This document shows, in pieces, positions 28,301-38,500 of a DNA stretch of 64,000 nucleotides; the first letter of the stretch is position 1; the number at the start of each line of letters is the position of its first letter. The position numbers and the translations under genes are program-made. Origin of the DNA: Saprospiraceae bacterium (GTDB lineage Bacteria; Bacteroidota; Bacteroidia; Chitinophagales; Saprospiraceae). The stretch covers positions 2,170,001-2,234,000 of the forward strand of contig JADJXD010000001.1 in assembly GCA_016715985.1 (NCBI GenBank). The letters run 5' to 3'. The notes beneath the pieces are model-generated. The model was not told where the DNA came from. It saw only the letters and a list, made by a program, of their open reading frames with translations, and made no database searches.

Positions 28301-29205
28301 ACATAACTATAACTTATGGCTCCCGAACAATTATCTATAGCTAAAGCATCTAGTTCAGTACCTTGAATAGTGTAGGTACATTGTCCTACATCAGTTGATT
28401 TGGTCTGTGCCGTCAAACAAGTAAATACAGGATCAGTATCGTCAATACGTGTATTATAAACAAATATCTGCTCATCCCCACACTCATTGGTAACTGTAAC
28501 TGTTATTACCGCACTACAAGTTCCTACTGTATTTGCCACCTTTAAAATATCAGGATAATCACATCCTCCTTGATTCACAACAATAGTAGCAGCAATTGCT
28601 GCTGCTTCAGCACTTGCAAGATCCGGATAACAACTTGCAATGGTACCGGGTGTAACATCCAAAGGAGCCCTAACTTCAAGATCGAATTCTTCAAAATCAT
28701 TACCGATGATATTATCAAAATTTGCAGGGCTTCCACTTGGAAGAGAAACTATTTCAATATTCACGACAGATGATAATTCGTTGCATGCTGTCACCTGAGT
28801 ACCATCGCCTGTAATATTAACCAATATCACTCCATTACTTCCAATGTTAACAGGTAAATTATTAATGCCTCTCAAAACATTGTTTATTCCATCATAAGTC
28901 CATGTAAATGGACCAGGCGTAACTACATCTAATACATTATTTACCTTATAAACAAAAGAAGGAGGCAAACTAATCTGGATTCTCCAGCTACCTGTGGGAG
29001 CAACGCATAGTGGATTTCCTCCACTCATAGCCCATTTTACTTCAAGTTCCACAAAATCACCTGAATGAGTCAGACAGAACGAATCCCGGTTAATAATGTT
29101 AACACTTGTTAGCTGTGGATCACAGCTCTGACCGGACATCGAATGAAACATCGAGAGAATCAAACCAGCCAATATGAATATAAATCTTACACTTTTCATT
29201 ATCAA
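22374..29205 (-). pseudogene. HYR-repeat secreted protein, interrupted by one frameshift
   Basis: Two frames, 23608-29205 and 22374-23633, form one protein of about 2277 residues. Signal peptide at 1-26 (MIMKSVRFIFILAGLILSMF, then HSMSGQ), an N-terminal domain shared with the downstream T9SS gene, then four repeats of 396 residues, two more HYR domains and a C-terminal DUF11-like domain ending in QSTFLIN. Each HYR has the C-PP-V...DNCSG and TCTATDNCGNESSCQF signatures. In the fourth repeat one extra G at about 23682 (CCAGGAACT against CCAGAACT in the other three) shifts the frame. No T9SS sorting domain is recognised. The repeats are so alike that an assembly error is a serious alternative to true loss. 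It lies 15 bp after the upstream gene and 6 bp before the next. Confidence 0.85.
23416..28218 (-). repeat. Four tandem copies of a 1188-bp (396-codon) coding repeat
   Basis: The junction string AACATTAAACTGACAACTGG occurs at a 1188-bp period and the four copies differ at only a handful of bases. Each unit codes a HYR domain, a second HYR split by a ~230-residue insert (TGYFQGFEDPAYFSG to ...DDSYLDR), and the HYR end. Copies 1 and 4 (transcription order) share two variants (CCAGATCCG and GTACTGTTG) that differ from copies 2 and 3 (CCGGATCCG and GTACTGTCG). The 46 bp shared at both ends are a plausible recombination site for copy-number change. Confidence 0.95.
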
Positions 29206-29220
29206 TAATTTTTTATTGTA

Positions 29221-32200
29221 TTAATTAATTTTTAATGCTCCTTCTGTATAATTATTGGAACTGTTTATATCTCCCCCTGAACCGTTATATATGCGGGCAG
29301 TTGTTTTACCAGATTGTCTCTGCGTACCTTCTGCTGTAAATTTTATTGTGATGGTCTTACTTCCACCTGCAGGAATAAATTCACCTGTTTTTAAGGTGAA
29401 TAAACTCATACCTGTACCGTAATCTGTTACATCCCAATCATTGTTATCCATTGTTTCCATGGCATTAAACATTGTAGTAAATATGGTAGTGGAAGGAAAA
29501 CCTATCAACACCTGCACATTGCCGATGGGTAAAAGCTCGTGAGAATCATTAGCCCCTATATTATTTACAGTAAACACGATATCTTTCATCTCACCGTTGA
29601 CAAATGACTCTCCTCCTATAAGAGGTATATTGGTAGCTGATGTCAATTCGACTGGTGGAATACAAAATCCATTTACAGTTACATAAAATGTATCCATCGC
29701 CATATTATTATCACCATCCTTTGCAGTATATATAACTTCGGTTGTTGTACCCACTAAAAATGAAGAACCCGGACTGTGTGTAGAAGTAATTGTGACGGTA
29801 CCCGGACAGTTATCAGATGCTGTCGGTGGTAGCCAGCTGACTATAGCACTGCAATCTCCATAAGGTGCTGTCACTGTTATATCAGGAGGCATGCTGTTAA
29901 ATACCGGTGCCACATTGTCTGCCACAACAATGGTAAGGACACAGCTTGTCGAGTTCATGGCTGCATCACTGGCTGTAAATGTCAATATTGTGGTTCCATT
30001 TGGAAAATTGATCTGAACATCACTTCCGCCAAAGTCCGAAATGGAAGTCATATTGTTTGTAGTTGCCGATGAACTTGTTATACCGCAATTATCTGCCCAA
30101 ACCGGCTTAATTACATTTTTAAATGAATTGCAGGAAGATGGGTCAGTAAATAAATTAATCGGTGGTCCGCCACAAGCGTATCCTGCAATCGCTGCTCCCA
30201 TACCAGGTATTGTAGAAGTTGGAAATTCATTATCTACTACTGTCACAGTAAAACTGCAAGTAGTTACATTCGCCGGTGTCGCAGCATCTGTCAACTGCCA
30301 GGTGTTAGTTGTAACCCCCACGGGGAATGCAGACCCACTCGCCAGACCTAATGTCTGGGTTAGCGTAGATACAGGACAATAATCCGTATAAGTTGGGGTA
30401 GCATAACTTACAATAGCAGAACATAATGTCGGATCATTATTGACGGTGACACTTGCCGGGCAGATAAGAACTGGAGCCGGTTGGATGGTCAATGTAAATA
30501 TAACAGGATAATCACCTACAACATCTATACCTGCATCATACACATTGTTACCATTCACATCATAGAAAGGTGTGGTAGTAAATACTATAGTTTTAGGTAT
30601 TCCATCAAGATTCTGCGGAGTGATTGATGCGGGTGCCACATTTCCGTCATATGGACCATAAGCTGTATAATTTTGCGGGAAAATATTGCTTATTGTGGTA
30701 CTGTATGATGTCTGAATCATTAACGGGCCACAAGCTGCAGGGTCAATATCCATTGACATTGCGGCTGTACTGCTTACAAGTTCACCTGAACAAATGGTGG
30801 CAGCATATGAAGCACTTGTACCTGCAAGACCTGATTCCATTGGTATAGGAGTACCGTCTGCTGTAACTATAAAATTGATCTTAGGTGTGGGTAATACAGT
30901 GATTGTGAACACAATAGGAGTACCAACTATATCACCTGGTGTCAACGTTCCACTATTGTCAAAATCATAATAAGGTGTAGATACAAACTCAATATCCTTA
31001 GCTGCACCATCATGATTCTCAGGTGTGATAGATGTAGGACCGAGATTTGGTAATACAGGAGCATTGAAAGTCTGTAATGTATTTGGCAAAGTACTGATAT
31101 CAGTTAGATATGTTGTCTGTACCCAAAGTGGGCCACAGGTTGCCGGGTCAATAGAAGTGGAAGTAGCATCACTGGTCGTGACTTCCTGTCCACTGCAAAT
31201 TGTCATAAAATAAGGACCTGCCCCTGATGTCATTACTTGACCAGGTCCTGCAGGGCCTGTTACTGTTGCAGATACCACCGGTGATGGCTGCACTGATATG
31301 GTAAAGACTTCAGGTGTACCTTCACAACCGTTAACAACAGGCGTCACTGTAATAATACCCGTCTGCACAGTACCTGTTGTATTCAAGCCAGTGAAGGATG
31401 CAATATTACCTGAACCACTTGCTGCCAACCCAATACTTGTATTTGTATTCGTCCAGTTGTAAACTACTCCGGTAAGATTATTACCTGTGAAGTTGACAGC
31501 ATTTGTATTTTTGCCTACACACAATGTTTGGTCACCAGGGTTATCAACTGTCGGAGTAATAGATGATATATCAGTCTGAATTGTTCCTACTCCACCACCA
31601 GTGACTACTCTAACAAAGTTTACATCATTCATTGTGTAATTGTTCAGCGTCGTCAAAGTATCAATATTACATAATTCCGGAGAGTTTCCTCTACCAAAGT
31701 AAAAATCCGCAACATTTGCATCACTTCCATCTCCCGGAGGAGCAGGTGTATGGCCTGCCTGTAGCTGTATAGCAACATCATTGTCTTCAAGTGTATTACC
31801 CGTTACAGTATGATTTGTTCCTTCTACTACTATTCCAAATCCCTCACTAACTGAAGTCTGACGATATCCGGACACGGTATTGTTTATAACTCTGACACCG
31901 GTAGGCACATTTACATTTCCGGCACCTACTGATCTCCTGAATACTGCTATTCCAGCAAAATCTTTGACTTTATTGGTAACACTTAAAGGAGTTGTTGTAG
32001 GTCCTGTGATCGTATTTCCACTAATTACTGTATTGGTACCTCCTCCATTAGGATTTTTTATCTCTATACCATATCTTCCGGTATTGGTTATGATATTATC
32101 GCTGATAGAGTTAGAGCCTGTTGTCTCATTCAAACCTATAGCACTCATACCACTATCTTCAATATTTTCGACAGTGTTATCTTCCATAATAACACCGGAA

Positions 32201-35200
32201 GCATTTCCATCCTGAAGTTCTATTCCACAACATCCTCCGATGTCATGAACATAATTATTAGTAATTGATATATTTTCTTTAAAACCGTTCCAAACAGTAA
32301 TACCACGTCCATTAACACCGGTACCTGATACTTCACAATCTTCTATATTGACACCGTTTACAGGTCCATCGACATAAATAGCACCCCGACCTGCGGTGTT
32401 TACCAGGCACACACCCTCTATTAAAAGGCCGTTACATCCCGGATGCACTCTGATACCAGCATCATTTGATCCTCCGATGGTATTCTTTATTACTAGATTC
32501 TTAATGATTACTCCCGAAGTATTAGTAAGGACACTAATACCGTTTAATGCAGTTCCTAAACCATCAATTGTTGTTCCTGTTACTACATCACATCCTTGAC
32601 CCTGAATGGTCAAGCTCTTTCCGTTGACACTTATATTGGCAGGATAATTTGTTCCTGAAGCAACATTGATGGTATGTCCGGATGCAGGTGCATAATCTAC
32701 TGCAAGTTGAATTGAATTGTTTACCGGAATGACATACTGATTATTGGTTTTATAAGTTACTAAACCATTTCTGCCACTTCTGCTTCTGTGATACATGCCT
32801 GCTTCTATCCCAAAAAGTGTTGCATCAGAAAGCAACCCAAATGAAGTTCCTTCCCATGTACCCGCAGAAATATCTAATCTAAAAGAAGTGGTAACATTAC
32901 TCAGATTGATAATAACACTTGCAGGTAATTTAAAATCATTGGCTCCAAAAGTATAGGAACCTGAAGTTGCTGACATACCACCAAATGAGATATGCGTACC
33001 ATTATTGTCAAATGTATTTCCATCAAGAGTGATTCCGGAACCCATATCATCAATATTCAGTGCCGTTCTGGAATTTTCAAACAGGTTGTCCTCAATATTG
33101 ATAACACTAGCAGGTCCATTTATAAACATTCCTGAATTCCATGTAACATGACCTCCGAATAAACCACCGGATGTGCTTCCAGTAAATTTATTGTTTTTAA
33201 TATTTTTTACACCTGCACCATTTGAGATCTCTATTCCTCTTACGGTACTGCCCGTGACAACTCCTACTCTCTCAATGATACTATTTTGAATAGTAGCAAC
33301 AGTACCCCCTCCTAATGAAACAGGAGTGGTGGTATTTGTCTGATAAATATGGAAACCATCCACTACCACAGTATGATTACCGAGTATATTTAACTTTCCA
33401 TCCAGCAAAACGGCTTCAGCGGCTCTGACTGCTGTACCTGCCACACCATCATTTGGTCCGTTGATGGTCAGGTTCTTATTCACGTTGATTGTCTCCGAAT
33501 AATTACCTGCACATACTTCTATTATTTCATTCGGATCAGCCGCTGTTACCGCTGCCTGAATGGTAGCATAATAGGTATTGGGTATGTCCGACACATTAGT
33601 CACCGGCAGGTAATCTACGGTAGCCATGGCTGTTGCAGTAGTACCGTTGGCACTTGTAACTGTTATTGTGTAGGTGCCTGTTGTCAACGAGATAGCATAG
33701 GGATTCGGTATATTATTAACAGGTCCGCCACCAGTCCATGTTATACTATATGGGGCTACACCTCCTGAAAAATTTACTTCTATTTCTCCCAAGGCGGAGC
33801 AAGTCTGAGCAGTTGGCTCTGCTGAATCAATAACAACATTGTTTCCACAACTGACAGAAGGTTGAAATCCGACTACTAATGGTTGTAAATCTGAGCCTGA
33901 TGACAAGAATGGTACAAAAGTAACCGGTCCTGAAATTTTAGCAGTATTCGTTGCCAAATCTGTGGATCCTAGCCAGTTGCAGATTGCAGGAAGAAAAGCT
34001 GTCTTACTATTCCAAATATGTAAGTTTGTATTATTGTCAAACGAATTATTTTGAATTGAAAAAGATGGAATATCCGCATTACTAACTCCTGAGGATATTT
34101 TAATTCCATTATACCCATCATGAATTTTATTGCCGGTTGCAACAATCTCCTTGATACCCCATCGGAAATACACTGCTGCGTCAGCAGTAGAGCCACAATC
34201 TGTAACTTCGTTATTTGTAACATTAACACGACTTGTATTGACATAAATACCTATATTGACAGTAGAACCATTTCCAATAACAACATTATTAGATATTATA
34301 GCATTATTAAGAAACATGCTATTACTATTTGCATTTGAACCGCCTTTGTTACCTACCATGATACCTACTGCAGCCGGATTGTCGTATAATAAGTTATTAT
34401 CCACTAACATATTTGGTCCGTTGTCATAAAGGTAGATCACTGCATCAACAGACTCAGAATCATATATTTCATTATGCTGAACAAAACTATTGGTTGAACC
34501 ACAACACAAATTAATACCATCCCCTTTTACATCATACACCAAACAATACTCAACACCACCGCCATTTACATTGCGTAGTTGAATTCCTTCGTCTGTTGAA
34601 GAGCCATGTACAATACAGTATTTCACGGTTACGCCCGTTTTGACCGGAGTGCCGGGTGCTGATGCGATCAGGTCTCTAGCGCCACCTCTTACTTCCAAAC
34701 CGTTAAGGATTACGCCAGCAACGATAATATTAAAAATTGTGTCAACTGTTCCTCCCCCATCTACAATCGCTTCAGATGCTGAACCTGGCATACGAGGCAT
34801 GGGTGCTGCTGTTCTTGGGTCCTGACCGGCCTGAGGGCCATTAATGGTAACAGATTTATTTACTGTAATAGGGGATGTAATATTATATACACCTGCAGAC
34901 ACATTAATCTCATCATTATCATCCGCATCGTCGATTGCGTCCTGAATATTGCAATAATAAAGATTCTGTGTAAAATTGTGCACCGGACCTGAATTAACAT
35001 TTATGGAAACATTATTATCTGGTATGACTGTCACATCTCCAAATGAATTGTCTGTTGCCTCCATTACTGTCGGTGTGCTTGTGATATCTACAGTTAATGT
35101 AGCAGGACTGCTGATGACTTTTAGTGTAAGTGTTAGTATTTCAGTACCATTTGATAAAGATGCACCATAAGGTGCGAAGTCTGAATCAAACCATGTAAAG

Positions 35201-35487
35201 GTCAAATTGCCAATACCCGTACCAATCGCCGGATCATCATCGTCAATCGTAACAGGTACATTACTGACATATTCAAGCTTTGAAGGATCCCAGTTGACAC
35301 TAAACTGTAATGAACCAATGTCGGTAAATCCACTCTCTGCTTTGATTGAGATGACTACATTGTCTCCACATGCAGCCATACTTGAGACTGATGAGGACGA
35401 TAGGGTAAGTTGTGCCTGTAAAGCAGTCATCGGCAGTATCACCATGACCAACACAAAAATGCTTATCTGTCTTAAAAATTTATTCAT
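29221..35487 (-). CDS. Giant secreted beta-helix protein with cohesin-like N-terminus and HYR domains
   Basis: About 2088 residues from ATG 35487 (MNKFLRQISIFVLVMVILPM, signal peptide ending ALQAQ); an upstream ATG at 35571 is open but would hide the signal. Order: cohesin-like domain (~25-165; VVISIKAESGFTDIGSLQFS and WDPSKLEYV), right-handed parallel beta-helix repeats with modules ending in a CNW.G..D segment (~165-560), a second helix module (NTYYATIQAAVTAADPNEII onwards, ~640-940), a third (~940-1280), PKD-like and SprB-like segments, then HYR domains (~1680-1930) and a DUF11-like end (GGDINSSNNYTEGALKIN). It is paralogous to the next gene upstream over long stretches. Surface carbohydrate binding or cleavage is possible but no catalytic residues were identified. 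No T9SS sorting domain is seen. Confidence 0.85.
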   Translation of the reverse strand: MNKFLRQISIFVLVMVILPMTALQAQLTLSSSSVSSMAACGDNVVISIKAESGFTDIGSLQFSVNWDPSKLEYVSNVPVTIDDDDPAIGTGIGNLTFTWFDSDFAPYGASLSNGTEILTLTLKVISSPATLTVDITSTPTVMEATDNSFGDVTVIPDNNVSINVNSGPVHNFTQNLYYCNIQDAIDDADDNDEINVSAGVYNITSPITVNKSVTINGPQAGQDPRTAAPMPRMPGSASEAIVDGGGTVDTIFNIIVAGVILNGLEVRGGARDLIASAPGTPVKTGVTVKYCIVHGSSTDEGIQLRNVNGGGVEYCLVYDVKGDGINLCCGSTNSFVQHNEIYDSESVDAVIYLYDNGPNMLVDNNLLYDNPAAVGIMVGNKGGSNANSNSMFLNNAIISNNVVIGNGSTVNIGIYVNTSRVNVTNNEVTDCGSTADAAVYFRWGIKEIVATGNKIHDGYNGIKISSGVSNADIPSFSIQNNSFDNNTNLHIWNSKTAFLPAICNWLGSTDLATNTAKISGPVTFVPFLSSGSDLQPLVVGFQPSVSCGNNVVIDSAEPTAQTCSALGEIEVNFSGGVAPYSITWTGGGPVNNIPNPYAISLTTGTYTITVTSANGTTATAMATVDYLPVTNVSDIPNTYYATIQAAVTAADPNEIIEVCAGNYSETINVNKNLTINGPNDGVAGTAVRAAEAVLLDGKLNILGNHTVVVDGFHIYQTNTTTPVSLGGGTVATIQNSIIERVGVVTGSTVRGIEISNGAGVKNIKNNKFTGSTSGGLFGGHVTWNSGMFINGPASVINIEDNLFENSRTALNIDDMGSGITLDGNTFDNNGTHISFGGMSATSGSYTFGANDFKLPASVIINLSNVTTSFRLDISAGTWEGTSFGLLSDATLFGIEAGMYHRSRSGRNGLVTYKTNNQYVIPVNNSIQLAVDYAPASGHTINVASGTNYPANISVNGKSLTIQGQGCDVVTGTTIDGLGTALNGISVLTNTSGVIIKNLVIKNTIGGSNDAGIRVHPGCNGLLIEGVCLVNTAGRGAIYVDGPVNGVNIEDCEVSGTGVNGRGITVWNGFKENISITNNYVHDIGGCCGIELQDGNASGVIMEDNTVENIEDSGMSAIGLNETTGSNSISDNIITNTGRYGIEIKNPNGGGTNTVISGNTITGPTTTPLSVTNKVKDFAGIAVFRRSVGAGNVNVPTGVRVINNTVSGYRQTSVSEGFGIVVEGTNHTVTGNTLEDNDVAIQLQAGHTPAPPGDGSDANVADFYFGRGNSPELCNIDTLTTLNNYTMNDVNFVRVVTGGGVGTIQTDISSITPTVDNPGDQTLCVGKNTNAVNFTGNNLTGVVYNWTNTNTSIGLAASGSGNIASFTGLNTTGTVQTGIITVTPVVNGCEGTPEVFTISVQPSPVVSATVTGPAGPGQVMTSGAGPYFMTICSGQEVTTSDATSTSIDPATCGPLWVQTTYLTDISTLPNTLQTFNAPVLPNLGPTSITPENHDGAAKDIEFVSTPYYDFDNSGTLTPGDIVGTPIVFTITVLPTPKINFIVTADGTPIPMESGLAGTSASYAATICSGELVSSTAAMSMDIDPAACGPLMIQTSYSTTISNIFPQNYTAYGPYDGNVAPASITPQNLDGIPKTIVFTTTPFYDVNGNNVYDAGIDVVGDYPVIFTLTIQPAPVLICPASVTVNNDPTLCSAIVSYATPTYTDYCPVSTLTQTLGLASGSAFPVGVTTNTWQLTDAATPANVTTCSFTVTVVDNEFPTSTIPGMGAAIAGYACGGPPINLFTDPSSCNSFKNVIKPVWADNCGITSSSATTNNMTSISDFGGSDVQINFPNGTTILTFTASDAAMNSTSCVLTIVVADNVAPVFNSMPPDITVTAPYGDCSAIVSWLPPTASDNCPGTVTITSTHSPGSSFLVGTTTEVIYTAKDGDNNMAMDTFYVTVNGFCIPPVELTSATNIPLIGGESFVNGEMKDIVFTVNNIGANDSHELLPIGNVQVLIGFPSTTIFTTMFNAMETMDNNDWDVTDYGTGMSLFTLKTGEFIPAGGSKTITIKFTAEGTQRQSGKTTARIYNGSGGDINSSNNYTEGALKIN

Positions 35488-35567
35488 GTCCGTTTTTTTA
35501 AATTTTAAGAAACTGTTACACTCCTGTAACTTTTTAATTGTCAATGAATTATATGCCATTTTTTTCA

Positions 35568-38500
35568 TCATCTTTGTATTTGTATCATTTTACGCATGAG
35601 AATTCCTTTATCAGCCACCAGTTCATAGTAGAGCACTCCCGAACCACTTGTGAATGTAAAAACTTCAACATTATGACCGGCATTGTACCTTGAAGTGCGT
35701 TCTGTAATAAGCTGACCGGCACTATTGTACACTCTAATCGTTGCTTCGCCTGCTTCAGGTAATTCAAAACCAATAGAAGTCTGTTCATTGAAAGGATTCG
35801 GCTGATTTTGCATTAATCGCAGACCTTCATTATTTCCTACTTCAGTGACTGCCGAAACCATATCAAATACCAGATCTATTCCGGCTGCTTCAAAAGTATA
35901 TTTGTAGGCTTGGGCAGGTATATTGAGTTCGTCTATTTTAAGGACATCACTCAAATTGGCTCCGTCTTTCAAGGCTTTAAATTTAAGAATAAAAACTTCC
36001 GTTCCATTAGCTATTGTAAAGCCGGTCGCTCTGGACCAAACTGCCCTAATCTCACCTTCATTTACTTTAAAAGTGCCAAAATTACCTTCATTGAATGGAA
36101 TAAAATCTCCTGATACCACTCTCTCAAACTGTAGTTCATCCGTGTCAAATGACATTGCCAATTGATAAGCTCCTATTTCACTGAAGTTCCGTACTTTGAA
36201 AGCTATGTCAAACTCTTCGCCTGCGTTAAGTACTCTGTTGTTGGTAATCAATGCTACATTAGGAATACCCTTTAGTGCCGCATTGGAAGTACCGTTTACA
36301 TCTCCCAGTTTGATGCCAATAAAATCATTGTTTGGCTGGTTTCCACTGACCGCTGTTAGTGTAATCGTTTCAGAGAATCCCCATGGCGGAAGTGTCAATA
36401 CCGGTGTAGCAGATACAAAACGCCAGAATTTATTAAATATCGCTTCGGCAGCCGGATTACCCAAAATAGATTGGTTTATAATAGATGCATCTACTGTTGT
36501 GACAGAGTTAGATCTGTTTACATCTGCTGCTATCAATTTATATGGATCTGTAATGGGAACTGCATTTGTAATATGCTGTTGTACAGCCATTGCGTCTGCC
36601 GCAGTCACACCATTTAGCCGATTAATATTTTTAGTTGGTGTAATGATAAAATTACCGTCTGAAACCAGTGTGACTGAATATTCACCGTCAACGTCGGTCA
36701 TATCTGACCCGGTTCCCGCTCCTGTTACAGATACTGTTGCGTCTTTTACTCCCGTAATATCATCATGTTCCCAAATAATCGTTCCGCTGATCGTAGTCAG
36801 CACGTTAAAGGTTGCATGGATCGTACGGTTTGAAGTCACATTTGTAAATTCATAAGTTCCGCTTAAAATAGCAGCAGGATTACTTACACCATCTACCAGT
36901 ACATCCAGAATACCATATCCCATATCCGGTGTGATTGTATAAATCTGACCTGCTCCTGAGCACAATGTTGTCACTCCTGCCGGTGAGATACTACCACCAG
37001 AACCTGCTGTCGCAGTGATGTCCCAGTCAGGCAGAACTGAGATTTCAAAAGATTCAGGTGTACCTTCACAACCATTGACGATAGGAGTCACGGTGATTGT
37101 TGCCACCTGAGTGACATCTGTTGTATTGGTAACCACGAAGGATGTGATATTTCCTGAGCCATTTGCTGCCAGATTTACAGAAGGGTTATCATTGGTCCAA
37201 TTGTAAACTACGCCGGTAAGATTATTACCTGTAAACGTAACGGTTGCAGTATTATCTCCGGGACATAATAAGAGTTGATCGGAAACAGCGTCAACTGTTG
37301 GTGTGATCGGTGATGGATCCGTTTGGATTGTACCGGTACCTCCACCTGTTACAATTCTTACTCCATTCAAAGCGTTTCCACTGAATAAATTTCCCGTTGT
37401 GGTCACGTTACACAATTCCGGGGAGTTACCACGACCGAAGTAGTTGTCAGCCAAATTTGCCTGATTACCATTATGTAAAGCGTCATTAGATCCTTCATTC
37501 GCAACATATGGCGTATGACCTGCTTGTAGCTGAATGGCTACCCCGTTGTTATTCAACGTGTTAGTATTAACTATGTGATTCGTACCTTCCACAACAATTC
37601 CAAAGCCGGTACTTGACGAACCCATATTTGTCTGTACATAACCGCTGACTGTGTTATTTGTTACAGTAACCCCATTTGGCACATCAACATTTCCATTCAA
37701 CACACCACGTCTGAAGACTGCAATACCCGCTCTGTCTCTGATGTCGCCATCTTGAGTAGTTAAAGTTACTGAATTATTATTTACTGTAACTCCACCTGCA
37801 GGATTTTTAATCTCAATACCAAATCTACCACCACCAGTAATTGTATTACCCTGGATGAGATTAGCACCAACTGTGGAATTTAATCCAATCAATCCAATGG
37901 CATTATCACCTGACCCTACATCTATGGTGTTGCCTACCACTGTGACTGCTGAAGCATTTCCGTCCGACAATTCGATGCCACAACATCTATTGTTGGAAAG
38001 GGTATTGTTACTGATATTGATGTTGGTTTTTAATCCGTTCCAAAGAACGATTCCCCGGGCACTACCACCGTTATTGTTGACCATAGAATTGATAATCTCT
38101 ACATCATCTATCGGACCATTTGCGTAAAATCCTGATGCAGAAATATTATTTAATAAGGCAACATTGTTAACTGTCGTACCATTATTACCATTTATACCAT
38201 AAATACCTGCGTGACTGTTACCATTGGTACCGGTGAAATTCTCCACGGTAAGGTTTTGTATCGTGGTACCAGTAATTAGATTGTTCAGTACTATACCACT
38301 TCCTGGTAATGGTGCCAATGGCCCTGGTCCAGTAATTCCACTACCATTGATTTTATAAAGCGTTTTATCGGAAGTGATACCTTGTATAGTGAGATTTGAT
38401 TTGTCCACAACCACTTTTTGGTTGTACGTACCTTCCTGAAGGTTAATCGTCTCTGGAGCATCGGCATATTTAATACTATTATTAATTACATCGTTCTTAT

